A stretch of DNA of 64,000 nucleotides from assembly GCA_963716925.1 (NCBI GenBank), contig CAVQUX010000014.1, positions 1,054,001-1,118,000 on the forward strand, read 5' to 3'. The DNA comes from DAISKN01 sp963716925. Its GTDB lineage: Bacteria > Acidobacteriota > Vicinamibacteria > Marinacidobacterales > SMYC01. The position numbers were made by a program, and so were the translations under genes. The notes beneath the pieces are model-generated. The model was not told where the DNA came from, searched no databases, and saw nothing but the letters and a program-made list of their open reading frames with translations. Positions 44,146-52,825 of the stretch are shown here, in pieces. Within the stretch, counting starts at the first letter, position 1; the number at the start of each line of letters is the position of its first letter.

Positions 44146-45159
44146 ATGCACGCCCCTGAAACCAAGTCCCCTCTCCCCGTGCCGACGCTCTCTCTCGAGA
44201 ACATCTTCATCGAGATCCAGGACGACCTCGACGCGGTCGAGAAGATCATCCGCGAAAAAGTCCAGAGCGAGCTGGGACTGGTCGACTCCTCGAGCCGCTA
44301 CATCTATAGAAGCGGAGGAAAGAGGGTCCGTCCCGCGCTCCTCCTCCTTTCGGCGAAGGCCTGCGGCTATCGCGGGGACAAGGGCCCGAGCTATGCTGCG
44401 GTCACCGAGTTCATCCATACCGCGACCCTGGTCCACGACGATATCGTCGATGGAGCGACGACGAGACGCGGGCAGCAATCGGTCAACACGCTCCTTGGAA
44501 ACGATTTCACCGTACTCCTCGGGGACTTCCTCTACATCCGCTCGATCGCGCTCGCGATCGAGGCGGGAAGCCTTTCGATGCTGGAAGTCATCTGCGAGAT
44601 CACGCTGCGGATGATCGAGGGGATGATCCTGGAGCTCACCCGCGGCGGCGCCGTCGATCTGACGGAAGAGGAGCACATCGACATCCTGCGGCGAAAGACG
44701 GCGTACCTGTTCTTCGGCTGCGCACGGATGGGCGGACTCCTGGGCGAGGCTCCACCCGAGCGGGTGAAGGCGCTCGGCGACTACGGCATGAACCTGGGAA
44801 TGGCGTTCCAGGTGGCGGACGACCTCCTGGACTTCACCGCCGACGAGAAGATCCTGGGAAAGCCGGTCCTCTCCGATCTCAAGGAAGGTCACGTCACCCT
44901 TCCCATCATCTACGCTCTCGAGGCGGAGCCCCGGGCGCTCCCCACGGTGCAGGCGGTTCTCGAGCGCGGCACCATCGACGACGTGAGCCGGAAGGAGATC
45001 CTCGATCTCGTCCGCAGGACGCGCGCGCTCGAGCGGGCGAGAGGCGTCGCCGAGCAGTACGCGCGGGATGCCCATAACGCGCTCGACGCTTTGCCCGAGT
45101 CTTCCTACAAGGAAACTCTCGCGGCGCTCACGTATTTCGTCATCGATCGAAACCGTTAA
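44146..45159 (+). CDS. ispB: Polyprenyl diphosphate synthase (long-chain trans type)
   Basis: 337 residues, all-alpha prenyltransferase. The first aspartate-rich motif is atypical (DDIVDGATTRRG), the usual form being DDxxD. The second is DDLLDFT, and GGKRVRPALLLLS and GDFLY are also present. It builds the polyprenyl tail of quinones such as menaquinone or ubiquinone. The exact chain length cannot be read. Head-to-tail with yajQ and the DUF309 gene. Confidence 0.93.
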   Translation: MHAPETKSPLPVPTLSLENIFIEIQDDLDAVEKIIREKVQSELGLVDSSSRYIYRSGGKRVRPALLLLSAKACGYRGDKGPSYAAVTEFIHTATLVHDDIVDGATTRRGQQSVNTLLGNDFTVLLGDFLYIRSIALAIEAGSLSMLEVICEITLRMIEGMILELTRGGAVDLTEEEHIDILRRKTAYLFFGCARMGGLLGEAPPERVKALGDYGMNLGMAFQVADDLLDFTADEKILGKPVLSDLKEGHVTLPIIYALEAEPRALPTVQAVLERGTIDDVSRKEILDLVRRTRALERARGVAEQYARDAHNALDALPESSYKETLAALTYFVIDRNR

Positions 45160-45174
45160 GAACTTTCGGGAAAC

Positions 45175-45672
45175 GTGAAGCGGTACACCGGCCGCCCATT
45201 CCCTTCCTATCGGCACCTTCCCGGCACGACCCCTCATCCCGAGCGCAGCCCGGAAGGGCACATGTACGGAGTTCAGGAGCCCCCGCCGAAACCGCTGACG
45301 CCGGACGGCTGGGCCGGGAACGACGATTTCCTCTACGGAGTCGATCTCTTCAACGCCGGCTACTTCTGGGAAGCGCACGTGTTCTGGGAGCGGCTCTGGG
45401 CCCTTTCGGAGACCGGGGAAGAGACTCGCCTCTTCCTGCAGGCGATCATCCAGACGGCGGCGGCGTGTCTGAAGGCCCTCCAGGGAGAGATCGCGGGGGC
45501 GCGGAATCTGCTCGCCCGCGCGGGGCTGGAGAGATTCGAGGGGCGTCGCCTCGGAATCGATGTCCACGCTCTCGCCGGCGACGCTCGACGATTCGTCGAG
45601 GAAAACGGAGAGCCTCCTTACCTCGTCCTCCCGACCGCCGCGGATGGCGACCGAAAGGGTGACGCTCCATGA
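45175..45672 (+). CDS. DUF309 domain protein
   Basis: 165 residues. The DUF309 signature is LFNAGYFWEAHVFWERLW, followed by FLQAIIQTAAACLKAL. An all-helical cytosolic domain of unknown function. GTG start 15 bases after ispB; last gene of this run. A proline-rich N-terminal stretch precedes the domain. Confidence 0.88.
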   Translation: MKRYTGRPFPSYRHLPGTTPHPERSPEGHMYGVQEPPPKPLTPDGWAGNDDFLYGVDLFNAGYFWEAHVFWERLWALSETGEETRLFLQAIIQTAAACLKALQGEIAGARNLLARAGLERFEGRRLGIDVHALAGDARRFVEENGEPPYLVLPTAADGDRKGDAP

Positions 45673-46050
45673 CCAAACGGAATGCACCGCGGACGAGCCA
45701 TCGCCTTCGACCGCGCGAAAGCATTCTGCGGCACGTATGTCATCGACGTTCCGATTCTTCTCGCGCCGATAGCCGCCTTGCCTGCTCGTTCACGAACCGA
45801 CACTGGTTCGCGTCGAACCTGCTCACGAAGCGCCTCACAGCGGCGGGCAGGTAACGCGACTTTGGCGAAGTATCGGCCAGCGGCTCGACCACCGGCCGAG
45901 CGGGAGCCGGAGCGGGCGCGTTGGGCGGATCCGGCTCCGACCTGGGAAGAAACGTTACTCGGTCCGGACCGAGTTCCGCGTCCCTTTCACTGGCGACGAG
46001 ATCGGCCTCGACTAGCCGCGATCGTGAAAGGAGTTCCAATACAGGACCGT
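45670..46050 (-). pseudogene. Remnant of an HNH endonuclease gene
   Basis: On the minus strand a fragment reads PARPVVEPLADTSPKSRYLP, then AAVRRFVSRFDANQCRFVNEQ. This is the linker and entry of the common RxxYIPAxVRRxVxxRDxxxCxFV-type HNH nucleases, but the roughly 80 residues normally between the linker and SRYIP are missing. Beyond NEQ the frame is broken several times, and the HNH histidines survive only as scraps (VDDIRA, GSSAVHSV). No intact reading frame on either strand explains this 446-base gap. It overlaps the NtrC-like gene's upstream region. Confidence 0.5.
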
Positions 46051-46090
46051 TGGGATGTGATACTGGCTCGCGTACGTCGCCACGACCGCG

Positions 46091-46099
46091 TGCTATACT
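46091..46099 (+). promoter_or_regulatory. Extended -10 promoter of the NtrC-type gene
   Basis: TGCTATACT, an extended -10 (TGn-TATACT), 20 bases before the ATG. No good -35 is seen, which is acceptable for this class. Confidence 0.45.
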
Positions 46100-46118
46100 C
46101 CGAAAAATCGTTCGGAAC

Positions 46119-47483
46119 ATGCTCAAGTCTCGTATTCTCGTCGTCGACGACGAAGAGCCCATCCGCAAAACGCTTCGCATGGCCCTCGAGTACGAGGGCT
46201 ACGACGTCTCCGAGTCCTCGTCCGGACAGGAAGCGCTGGTCCTCATCGAGCGCGAGCCGCCGGACCTCGTCTTCCTCGACATCAAGATGCCGGGGATGGA
46301 CGGGCTCGAGGTGCTGGAGAAGCTCACGGAAAAATCCCCGTCGCCGCCGGTGATCATGGTGAGCGGGCACGGGACCATCCAGACGGCGGTCCAGGCGACG
46401 AAGCTCGGGGCCTTCGACTTCATCGAGAAGCCGCTCGAGACGGAGCGGGTGCTGCTCGCGGTTCGAAACGCGCTCGAGCGCAAGGAGCTCGCCGAGGAAG
46501 TCGGCCGGCTCCGCCTGAAGTTCGAGCGCCGTTACCAGATGGTGGGCTCCTCTCTGGCTCTCGAGAGAGTCCGGGAGGCCATCAAGCGCTCGGCGCCCAC
46601 GAACGCCACCGTGCTCATCACCGGTGAGTCGGGTACGGGAAAAGAGCTCGTGGCCCGGGCGATCCACACCAACAGCCAGCGCGCCCGGGGACCGTTCGTG
46701 CAGGTGAACTGCGCCGCCATCCCCGAGGATCTCATCGAGAGCGAGCTCTTCGGGCACGAGAAGGGCTCGTTCACCGGGGCCACGGCGAAGCAGATCGGAA
46801 AGTTCGAGCAGGCGCATCGAGGGACCATCTTCCTCGACGAGGTGGGGGACATGAGCGCCCGGACGCAGGCGAAGGTCCTGCGGGTCCTTCAGGAGGGCGA
46901 GGTCGAGCGCGTGGGCTCTCAGGCCACGATCAAAGTGGACGTGAGGGTGATCGCGGCAACCAACAAAGACCTAAAGAGCGAGATCGAGACGGGAACGTTC
47001 CGTGAGGATCTCTTCTTCCGGCTTTCGGTCATCCCCGTCCACACGCCGGCGCTCAGGGAGCGGCGCGAGGACATCGAGCCCCTGATTTCCCACTTCGTCC
47101 AGACTTTCGCGGCGGAAGACAACCTCAGGCCCAAGGGATTTTCCGCCGAGGCGATGCAAAGGCTCGCCTCCCACGCCTGGAACGGAAACGTCCGCGAGCT
47201 CCGGAACACGGTGGAGCGGCTGCTCATCATGGCGCCGGGCGAGACCATCGGAGTCGCCGATCTTCCCGAGACCATCCGCTACGGCGAGGAAGCTCCGGCG
47301 GAGGGCGAGGGAACGTCCACGTTGAGGGAGTTCAAGGAAACGAGCGAGAGGGCGTTCCTCGTCTCGAAGCTCCGCGAGAACGGCTGGAACATCTCCCAGA
47401 CGGCGCAGGTCATCGGGACTCCGCGAAGCAACCTCTACAAGAAGCTCGAGCAGTACAAGATCTCGCAAGAACGCGACGGTTGA
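46119..47483 (+). CDS. NtrC-family sigma-54-dependent response regulator
   Basis: 454 residues in three domains. The receiver has VVDDE and Asp54 in FLDIKMPGMDG. The AAA+ sigma-54 activation domain has Walker A GESGTGKE, the sigma-54-contact loop GSFTGA (variant of GAFTGA) and Walker B TIFLDEVGDM. The C-terminal Fis-type helix-turn-helix reads ISQTAQVIGTPRSNLYKKLEQY. It is closest to NtrX/ZraR-like regulators. No sensor kinase adjoins. It could serve the possible sigma-54 promoter near 56.4 kb, but that link is speculative. Confidence 0.94.
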   Translation: MLKSRILVVDDEEPIRKTLRMALEYEGYDVSESSSGQEALVLIEREPPDLVFLDIKMPGMDGLEVLEKLTEKSPSPPVIMVSGHGTIQTAVQATKLGAFDFIEKPLETERVLLAVRNALERKELAEEVGRLRLKFERRYQMVGSSLALERVREAIKRSAPTNATVLITGESGTGKELVARAIHTNSQRARGPFVQVNCAAIPEDLIESELFGHEKGSFTGATAKQIGKFEQAHRGTIFLDEVGDMSARTQAKVLRVLQEGEVERVGSQATIKVDVRVIAATNKDLKSEIETGTFREDLFFRLSVIPVHTPALRERREDIEPLISHFVQTFAAEDNLRPKGFSAEAMQRLASHAWNGNVRELRNTVERLLIMAPGETIGVADLPETIRYGEEAPAEGEGTSTLREFKETSERAFLVSKLRENGWNISQTAQVIGTPRSNLYKKLEQYKISQERDG

Positions 47484-47534
47484 AGGACCGTCCGGCGTCG
47501 CGGCGCCCGGGTCGACGACACGGAGACTCCAGCG

Positions 47535-47845
47535 TCAGGGCGGCGATTTCAGGTCCGGTCCCGTCCCGCGCACCGCGCTCCATAAGGACAGGACAACGAC
47601 CGCCTCCCCGACCACCACGTAGTACACGTGGTAACGCGTTGAGCGCAGCAGGATGCGTCGGACGTTTTTGACTTCCGCATGCCGTAGCTTCGGCCGGCGT
47701 TGGGTACCCCAGCGAGCAAATCGAAGCCAGCCGCCAGCTCCTCGGAGAAGAGATCGGGTGCCGCGGTGCGATTCTCGCGCCACCAGGTGTCAATCGTGCG
47801 GATCTGCTGATCCGCTTCTGGAGTAGTGACGACCCTGAAGGTCAC
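47535..47845 (-). pseudogene. ParE/RelE-type toxin, one frame break
   Basis: Toxin of a type II module. The N-terminal VTFRVVTTPEADQQIRTIDTWW and LAGVPNAGRSY are followed, one base out of frame near 47690, by RHAEVKNVRRILLRSTRYHVYY and LSLWSAVRGTGPDL, the expected ParE ending. GTG start 47845 overlaps the antitoxin stop (GTGA). About 103 residues if repaired. Either an inactivated toxin or a sequencing indel. Confidence 0.8.
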
Positions 47846-48072
47846 TTCGAGCGAGCGCGGAGCTCTTCGACGATGGCTTGCGCAGCCGTAACGCGCCCGG
47901 ACGTCGCGGACGCCCAGGCTCGGCCGATCGCTTCGTCGAGCGCCAGCCGTTCTTGGCCAGTCAGATCGTCGCCTTCGTCGACGATGAGCTCGAGAACAGT
48001 CCCCTCCGGGAGGCTGGTAGGTTCGTCCAGGAGGGGCCGTCCGTGCTTCACCCGCGCGCGAATACCCGACAT
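47842..48072 (-). CDS. Antitoxin of the ParDE-like pair
   Basis: 76 residues. The N-terminal strand GIRARVKHGRPLLDEPTSLPEGTVLELIVDEGDDL resembles short AbrB-like or DUF104-type antitoxins. The acidic helical C-terminus (RLALDEAIGRAWASA, AQAIVEELRARSK) would bind the toxin. It precedes and overlaps the toxin gene by four bases. Autoregulation is usual in the family but no operator was identified. Confidence 0.8.
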   Translation of the reverse strand: MSGIRARVKHGRPLLDEPTSLPEGTVLELIVDEGDDLTGQERLALDEAIGRAWASATSGRVTAAQAIVEELRARSK

Positions 48073-48206
48073 GATCCAAGTCTACGCATCGAAGGTCCGG
48101 CATGCAATTCGCCGGGCAATCGACCGCGCTCGGGCTTCTCGTGTTCCTCCGGGGCGATCGAGCGGATACGGGCTCGAGTCATCCAGCTCGCGCGGCGGCG
48201 TGACGG

Positions 48207-48236
48207 TTGAACGAACCGTCGCGGCGCGCGCATAAT
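48207..48236 (+). promoter_or_regulatory. Promoter of rnpB
   Basis: TTGAAC, an 18-base spacer and CATAAT at 48231-48236. The RNase P RNA begins about ten bases later. Confidence 0.65.
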
Positions 48237-48246
48237 GCGCATGCCT

Positions 48247-48641
48247 GCTCGAGCCGGTCAGATGGTCGCTGGCTCTCCTCCAGGCTTCGGCCGGGGGGAT
48301 GGGCGAGAGGAAAGTCCGAGCTCCACAGGGCAGTGTGCTGGTTAATGGCCAGTCCGGGTGACCGGAAGGAAAGTGCCACAGAAAACATACCGCCGCTTCC
48401 AAAAGAAGCGGTAAGGGTGAAAAGGTGCGGTAAGAGCGCACCGCTTGGGTGGCGACATCCAAGGCAGGGTAAACCCCACACGGAGCAAGACCAAATAGGG
48501 AAGCGTTCGAGGGCTGCCCGTCCGAGGCTTCCGGGTAGGTCGCTCGACCGGGCGAGCAATCGCCCGGCTAGAGAAATGATCGTCGCCTTCCGCGGGGCGA
48601 CCCGCGGGAGGAACAGAACTCGGCTTACGACCGACTCGAGC
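48247..48641 (+). ncRNA. rnpB: RNase P RNA (class A)
   Basis: Catalytic RNA that removes tRNA 5' leaders. Hallmarks: GAGGAAAGTCCGAGCTCC (conserved region I), CACAGGGCAG, AGGGTGAAAAGGTG, GTAAACCCCA and the 3' CAGAACTCGGCTTACG that pairs near the core. The P1 helix joins GCTCGAGCCGGTC (48247-48259) and GACCGACTCGAGC (48629-48641) with one mismatch. About 395 nucleotides, normal for class A. Confidence 0.95.
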
Positions 48642-48662
48642 AGGTTTACTTCCTCAGGGCTC

Positions 48663-48730
48663 GCTCGCCTCCTCGGCGAGCTCGCTCCCCCTCGCTCTTC
48701 GCTCGGGGAGGACGGCCGGATTCCCGGCCG
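48663..48730. repeat. Structured repeat copy B (hairpins after rnpB)
   Basis: Hairpin GCTCGCC/GGCGAGC (48663-48681, 5-base loop), then GCTCGCTCCCC...CTCGGGGAGGACGG and hairpin CGGCCGG/CCGGCCG (48713-48730, 4-base loop). The GCTCGCTCCCC...GGGGAGGAyGG backbone matches copy A at 2933-2982, while the second stem differs in sequence but still pairs perfectly. It lies between rnpB and the convergent DnaJ-type gene, where it could terminate both. Confidence 0.6.
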
Positions 48731-48745
48731 GGCCCGCTCCGCGCG

Positions 48746-50491
48746 CTATTCTTTCCTCCGGCCGAAGAGCTTCTTCAAGGCTCCGCTCGCTGCTCCGCGC
48801 TTGCCCATCTTGTTCTGGACGGTCTCGTTCTCGGGATCGTAGGTCGCGGCCTGCTCGTACATCTTCTGGGCCCTGGTGCTCATGCCCTCGCTCTCGTAGA
48901 TGTCCCCGAGCCCGAGGTAGCACTCGGCGTCGAACTGATCGATCTTGAGCGCGAGGCGAAACTGCTCTTCGGCCTCTCGAAGCCACTTCGGGTTCTTCAT
49001 CAGCGCCTGCGCCAGGAGCTTGTGGTAGCTCTTCCTCGGGGAGAGGCGCACGGCTTCCCGGAGGCACTGGATGGCGTCGAAGAAATGCATCTCGTCGAAA
49101 TGGCGCTTGCCTTCCTTGAAGTGCTCCTCGGCGGCGCGTCTCCTCGCGCCCTCGTTCGCCTCGCCGGTAGTCGGGATTCCGCCTACGGCGACGACGGCTG
49201 CGGGGCCTCCCGCCCGGATTCCGGCGTCGTAGCGGCTGCGCTCGAGCGGGCTCGAGAGGATCGAATAGCCGTCTGTGATTTTTCCGAAGAGCTCCTCGAG
49301 GAGCCCATGCACGTCCCTCAGGTAGGGCGAGTGATGGCGGTCCGGGTGATACTTCTTCGCCATCGCGTAGTAGGCCTTCTTGACCTCGGCGTCGTTCGCG
49401 GTGATGGTGATCCCGAGGAGATCGTAGAGCGTCGCCTCGCGGAGCGAGGCGTGCTTCTCGATGATGTCTTCGCGAACCGAGATCTCCTCCAGGGTCGGTC
49501 CCGAGGGCTCTGCCGGCGGCTCGATCTTCGGACTTCCCGCCTGGACCACGGGCGCGGGGATCTCCAACCGGGGCGGCGGTGGGGGCGGAGGAGGCGAGGG
49601 GGGCGGGGGCTTGTAGGCGGGCGCCGGCGGAGCGCTGCTCGAGGGCATCGCTCGAGCCGGGGGCGTCGAGGCTGCCGCGATCGCGGCATCCTCCTCGAGC
49701 GGGGTGGCACCTCCCTTGGGCTCGACCACCCCCGCGGAGATCAGACCGTAGATGCAGCGGAGTGTCTGCTCCTCGCCGAGGGGCGAGATCGAGAGAATGT
49801 CCGAAATCGAGCTCAGGCCGTCGACGCGCGAGAGGATGAAGTACTCGGACTGCGAGAGCGTGCTCATCTTCTGGTAGAGCAGAAGAGGATCCTCCGTGGT
49901 CTGGAGAACGCGGCTCGGATCGCCGAGCGCGCGGCGCACCATCCCCATGTCGTCCAACCGCCGGGTACCTTCGAGGATGATGTCGGCGGTGGAAAGGTTC
50001 AGAACGATGTCCTCGTCCACCGGGCTCTCGTGCTGCTCGAATCGGTACTCGCCCCACGCCCAGCTGAAGAGGGAGTAGATGATGGTCTGGATCTGCTCCA
50101 CCACCTTGCCTTCCATCTCCTCCGGGGCGGCGAATCCGAGCTCCACCAGCGTCCTCCCGAAGCGGTTGCCTTTCTCCCTCATTACCCTGGAGGCACGCTC
50201 GAGAGCCGCGCGGTCGATGAGCTGCTGGCGGATGAGGAACTCGCCGAGCCGGTCGGTCTCGACGTCGGAATTCGCGAAGATCATCGAGCCCTTGCGGAAA
50301 TAGATCCGCTTGCTCGTTTCTTCCTGGGTAAGGTGCAGGATCCCGCTCTTCCGGTCGACGTACAGTTTTCGGATTACGTCACCGAGTGCGTCGCGGGTGA
50401 GATCGCCCTGCAATTTCGAATGCTCCGGGAAGAGACGGCCGCCGCGCGGCGGATTCGGAAGTGAAACTGGTAACTGCTTGTATCGTAACAC
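48746..50491 (-). CDS. DUF4388-DnaJ-TPR multidomain protein
   Basis: About 581 residues from the GTG at 50491; an in-frame ATG at 50590 would overlap the divergent epimerase start. Order: DUF4388 domain (KSGILHLTQEETSKRIYF, GSMIFANS); MshEN-like helices (RLGEFLIRQQLIDRAALERA, FGRTLVELGFAAPEEMEGKV); a proline-rich linker; a J domain (LYDLLGITITANDAEVKKAY) with intact HPD in KKYHPDRH; then TPR helices (AEEHFKEGKRHFDEMHFFDA, AECYLGLGDIYESEGM). The HPD means it can stimulate DnaK ATPase. The DUF4388 part suggests recruitment of chaperone activity to a signalling or envelope complex. No dnaK is nearby. Confidence 0.85.
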   Translation of the reverse strand: MLRYKQLPVSLPNPPRGGRLFPEHSKLQGDLTRDALGDVIRKLYVDRKSGILHLTQEETSKRIYFRKGSMIFANSDVETDRLGEFLIRQQLIDRAALERASRVMREKGNRFGRTLVELGFAAPEEMEGKVVEQIQTIIYSLFSWAWGEYRFEQHESPVDEDIVLNLSTADIILEGTRRLDDMGMVRRALGDPSRVLQTTEDPLLLYQKMSTLSQSEYFILSRVDGLSSISDILSISPLGEEQTLRCIYGLISAGVVEPKGGATPLEEDAAIAAASTPPARAMPSSSAPPAPAYKPPPPSPPPPPPPPRLEIPAPVVQAGSPKIEPPAEPSGPTLEEISVREDIIEKHASLREATLYDLLGITITANDAEVKKAYYAMAKKYHPDRHHSPYLRDVHGLLEELFGKITDGYSILSSPLERSRYDAGIRAGGPAAVVAVGGIPTTGEANEGARRRAAEEHFKEGKRHFDEMHFFDAIQCLREAVRLSPRKSYHKLLAQALMKNPKWLREAEEQFRLALKIDQFDAECYLGLGDIYESEGMSTRAQKMYEQAATYDPENETVQNKMGKRGAASGALKKLFGRRKE

Positions 50492-50583
50492 ATGCGGGAA
50501 GCGAGCCGCGATAGAGGTCCTCTCCGGTTGACGGCTCGGAGGACCTCCCCCTACACTGAACCCAATTCGAGAAAGGCGGCCAT

Positions 50584-51525
50584 TTGCCAACGTATCTCGT
50601 GACCGGGGGAGCCGGCTTCATCGGCTCCCATCTGGTTCGTTTCTTCCTCGATCGCGGCGAGCGCGTGCGGGTGCTCGACGATTTTTCCACCGGCAAGCGG
50701 GAGAACCTCTCCGAAGTGGAAGGGAGGATCGAGCTCCTTCAGGGGAGCCTCTTGTCTCAGAAAGACGTCGAGGCCGCGGTCGATGGGATTGACTGCATCC
50801 TGCATCAAGCGGCGATACCTTCGGTTCCGCGCTCGGTGGAGCTCCCCCTCGAGTCGCACGAGGCGAACGCCACCGGAACCCTCCGTCTCCTGATGAGCGC
50901 CTCCGCCGCGCGCGTGCGGCGGCTGGTCTATGCGTCCTCCTCCTCCGTGTACGGCTCGAACCCCGCGCTACCGAAGGTCGAGTCGATGCCGACGGAGCCG
51001 ATGTCTCCCTACGCGGTGGCGAAGCTCTCCGCCGAGCAGTACGCCCTGGTGTTCCATCGCCTCTACGGTCTCGAGACCGTTTGTCTTCGGTATTTCAACG
51101 TCTTCGGTCCCCGTCAGGATCCGAACTCTCCCTACTCGGGAGTCGTGAGCCGGTTCATCGACGCCATCACTTCCGGAACTCCACCGACCATCTACGGCGA
51201 TGGCGAGCAGACGCGCGACTTCACCTACGTGGAGAACGTAGCGCGGGCGAACTTCGCCGCGACCGAGAAGCCCCAGGCCGCCGGATCGGTCTACAACATC
51301 GGCTGCGCCGCCCGGGTCTCGGTGAACGAGCTCTGGCGGGTCATGGCGGAGCTCTCGGGGTCGGATCTCGAGCCGCGCTACGTTCCCTCGCGTTCCGGAG
51401 ACGTGCCTCACTCGCTCGCCGACATCGGCCGCGCCCGGAAGGATCTCGGCTTCGAGCCTTCCATCGATTTGCGGGAGGGGCTTCGCCGGACCCTCTCGTA
51501 CTACGGGATCCTCCGTTCCCGATGA
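50584..51525 (+). CDS. NAD-dependent sugar-nucleotide epimerase/dehydratase
   Basis: 313-residue extended SDR. The NAD site is GGAGFIGSHLVR. The catalytic Ser-Tyr-Lys set is in SSSSVYG and SPYAVAKLSAE (YxxxK). RYFNVFGPRQDP and GDGEQTRDFTYVENVA are typical of UDP-glucose or UDP-GlcNAc 4-epimerases (GalE/WbpP group). The TTG start follows AAAGGCGG. The stop overlaps the M23 peptidase start (ATGA), so a surface-polysaccharide role linked to envelope remodelling is plausible. Confidence 0.92.
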   Translation: MPTYLVTGGAGFIGSHLVRFFLDRGERVRVLDDFSTGKRENLSEVEGRIELLQGSLLSQKDVEAAVDGIDCILHQAAIPSVPRSVELPLESHEANATGTLRLLMSASAARVRRLVYASSSSVYGSNPALPKVESMPTEPMSPYAVAKLSAEQYALVFHRLYGLETVCLRYFNVFGPRQDPNSPYSGVVSRFIDAITSGTPPTIYGDGEQTRDFTYVENVARANFAATEKPQAAGSVYNIGCAARVSVNELWRVMAELSGSDLEPRYVPSRSGDVPHSLADIGRARKDLGFEPSIDLREGLRRTLSYYGILRSR

Positions 51526-52811
51526 AGCGCGCGTTCTCGAAGGCCGTGAAGCCCGTCGCCTCCTGGCTTCTCCTTTCCCTCTCGGCGTGGGGAGGGGCCC
51601 TGTGGCTCTTCGGGTTCGCTCGACTCGGCCCTCTTCCCCAGGTCGCCTCCACCGTCGAGGCGGCGGCGCCCGACTTCGCGGAAACACTCTCGCGCGGGAA
51701 CCCGCTCACCCTTCCCGACCGCTTCGGGAAAGGAGACACGCTCTCGAGCGTCCTCTCCAGAAACGGGTTCGAGAGTTTCGAAGTCCACGCGATCGGCCGC
51801 GCGTTATCGGCGGTGATGGACGTGCGCCGGCTCCGCGAGGGCGACGAGGTCGAGATTCGCTTCGCGGGCGGTGGCGTCGATTCGGTTCTCGTGCATCACG
51901 GGGACTTCGACCGTGTTCTTCTCATGCGCTCGGATCTCGGATGGCAGTCGGAGCGGACCGCGGTCGATCTCGAGCGACGCACGGTCACGGTCTCGGGTGC
52001 CCTCGAGGACAATCTCTTCCTCAGTATGGCGGACCTGGGGGAGCAAGCCCCTCTCACCGTGGCCTTCGCGAACGTGTTCTCCTGGGACTTCGACTTCCAC
52101 ACCCAGAGCCGGCAGGGCGATCGGTTCAGCCTCGTAGTCGAGAAGCTGTATCGCGAGGGCGAGTTCGTGGGCTACGGTGACCTCCATGCCGCGCGGTACG
52201 TTTCGAATCTGGGAGGAGAGCGGGTGTTCACCGCGTTCCTTTACGACGATCCGACGGGGCGGCGGGACTATTACGACAGCGACGGCAAATCCTTGAAGAA
52301 AGCGTTCCTCCGAGCCCCGGTCGAGTTCGACCGCATCAGCTCGGGATTCTCGTACAGCCGGCTCCATCCGATCCATCACCGGCGGATGCCGCACCTCGGC
52401 GTCGATTACGCGGCGAGGAAGGGAACCCCGGTCTACTCGGTAGCCGCGGGAGTGGTCGTGGACCGGGGCTGGCGCGGCGGCGGCGGAAACACCGTCACGG
52501 TGCAGCACGCGATGGGCTACACGTCGAAGTACCTCCACCTGTCCAAGTTCGCGAATGGGCTCTCGGTGGGAGCCCGGGTCGCGCAGAAGGAGGTCATCGG
52601 CTACGTCGGCGATACCGGGACCGTGACCGCGGCGCATCTGGACTTTCGTCTCTTTCGCCATGGGAAGCCGGTGAACCCCCTGACGCAGATCTTTCCTCCG
52701 GGACCGCCGGTGCCGGCGGAGTTCCGGGCCGACTTCGATGCCAGGAAGGCCGCGCTCGAAGCGGGCCTGGGGCTCCTCGTGACAAAAGCTTCACAGACCA
52801 CGGACGACTGA
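51522..52811 (+). CDS. M23-family peptidoglycan endopeptidase
   Basis: 429 residues. An N-terminal membrane anchor (ASWLLLSLSAWGGALWLFGF), an OapA/LysM-like region (GDTLSSVLSRNGFESFEVHAI) and a lysostaphin-type catalytic domain with zinc ligands in HLGVDYAARKGTPVYSVAAG (HxxxD), SKYLHLS and HLDFRLFRHG (HxH-type end). Similar to E. coli MepM, which cuts cross-links for wall growth. ATG overlaps the epimerase stop. It is convergent with the next gene. Confidence 0.93.
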   Translation: MKRAFSKAVKPVASWLLLSLSAWGGALWLFGFARLGPLPQVASTVEAAAPDFAETLSRGNPLTLPDRFGKGDTLSSVLSRNGFESFEVHAIGRALSAVMDVRRLREGDEVEIRFAGGGVDSVLVHHGDFDRVLLMRSDLGWQSERTAVDLERRTVTVSGALEDNLFLSMADLGEQAPLTVAFANVFSWDFDFHTQSRQGDRFSLVVEKLYREGEFVGYGDLHAARYVSNLGGERVFTAFLYDDPTGRRDYYDSDGKSLKKAFLRAPVEFDRISSGFSYSRLHPIHHRRMPHLGVDYAARKGTPVYSVAAGVVVDRGWRGGGGNTVTVQHAMGYTSKYLHLSKFANGLSVGARVAQKEVIGYVGDTGTVTAAHLDFRLFRHGKPVNPLTQIFPPGPPVPAEFRADFDARKAALEAGLGLLVTKASQTTDD

Positions 52812-52825
52812 GGAGCGGGGTTCGT

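Noticed and set aside
45682..46353. 223-codon plus-strand open frame
   Set aside because: Arg/Ser-rich composition, overlaps the HNH remnant and the start of the NtrC-type gene in another frame.
50492..50590. Upstream ATG start for the DUF4388-DnaJ protein
   Set aside because: It would overlap the divergent epimerase start codon, and the added residues lack features of the family.
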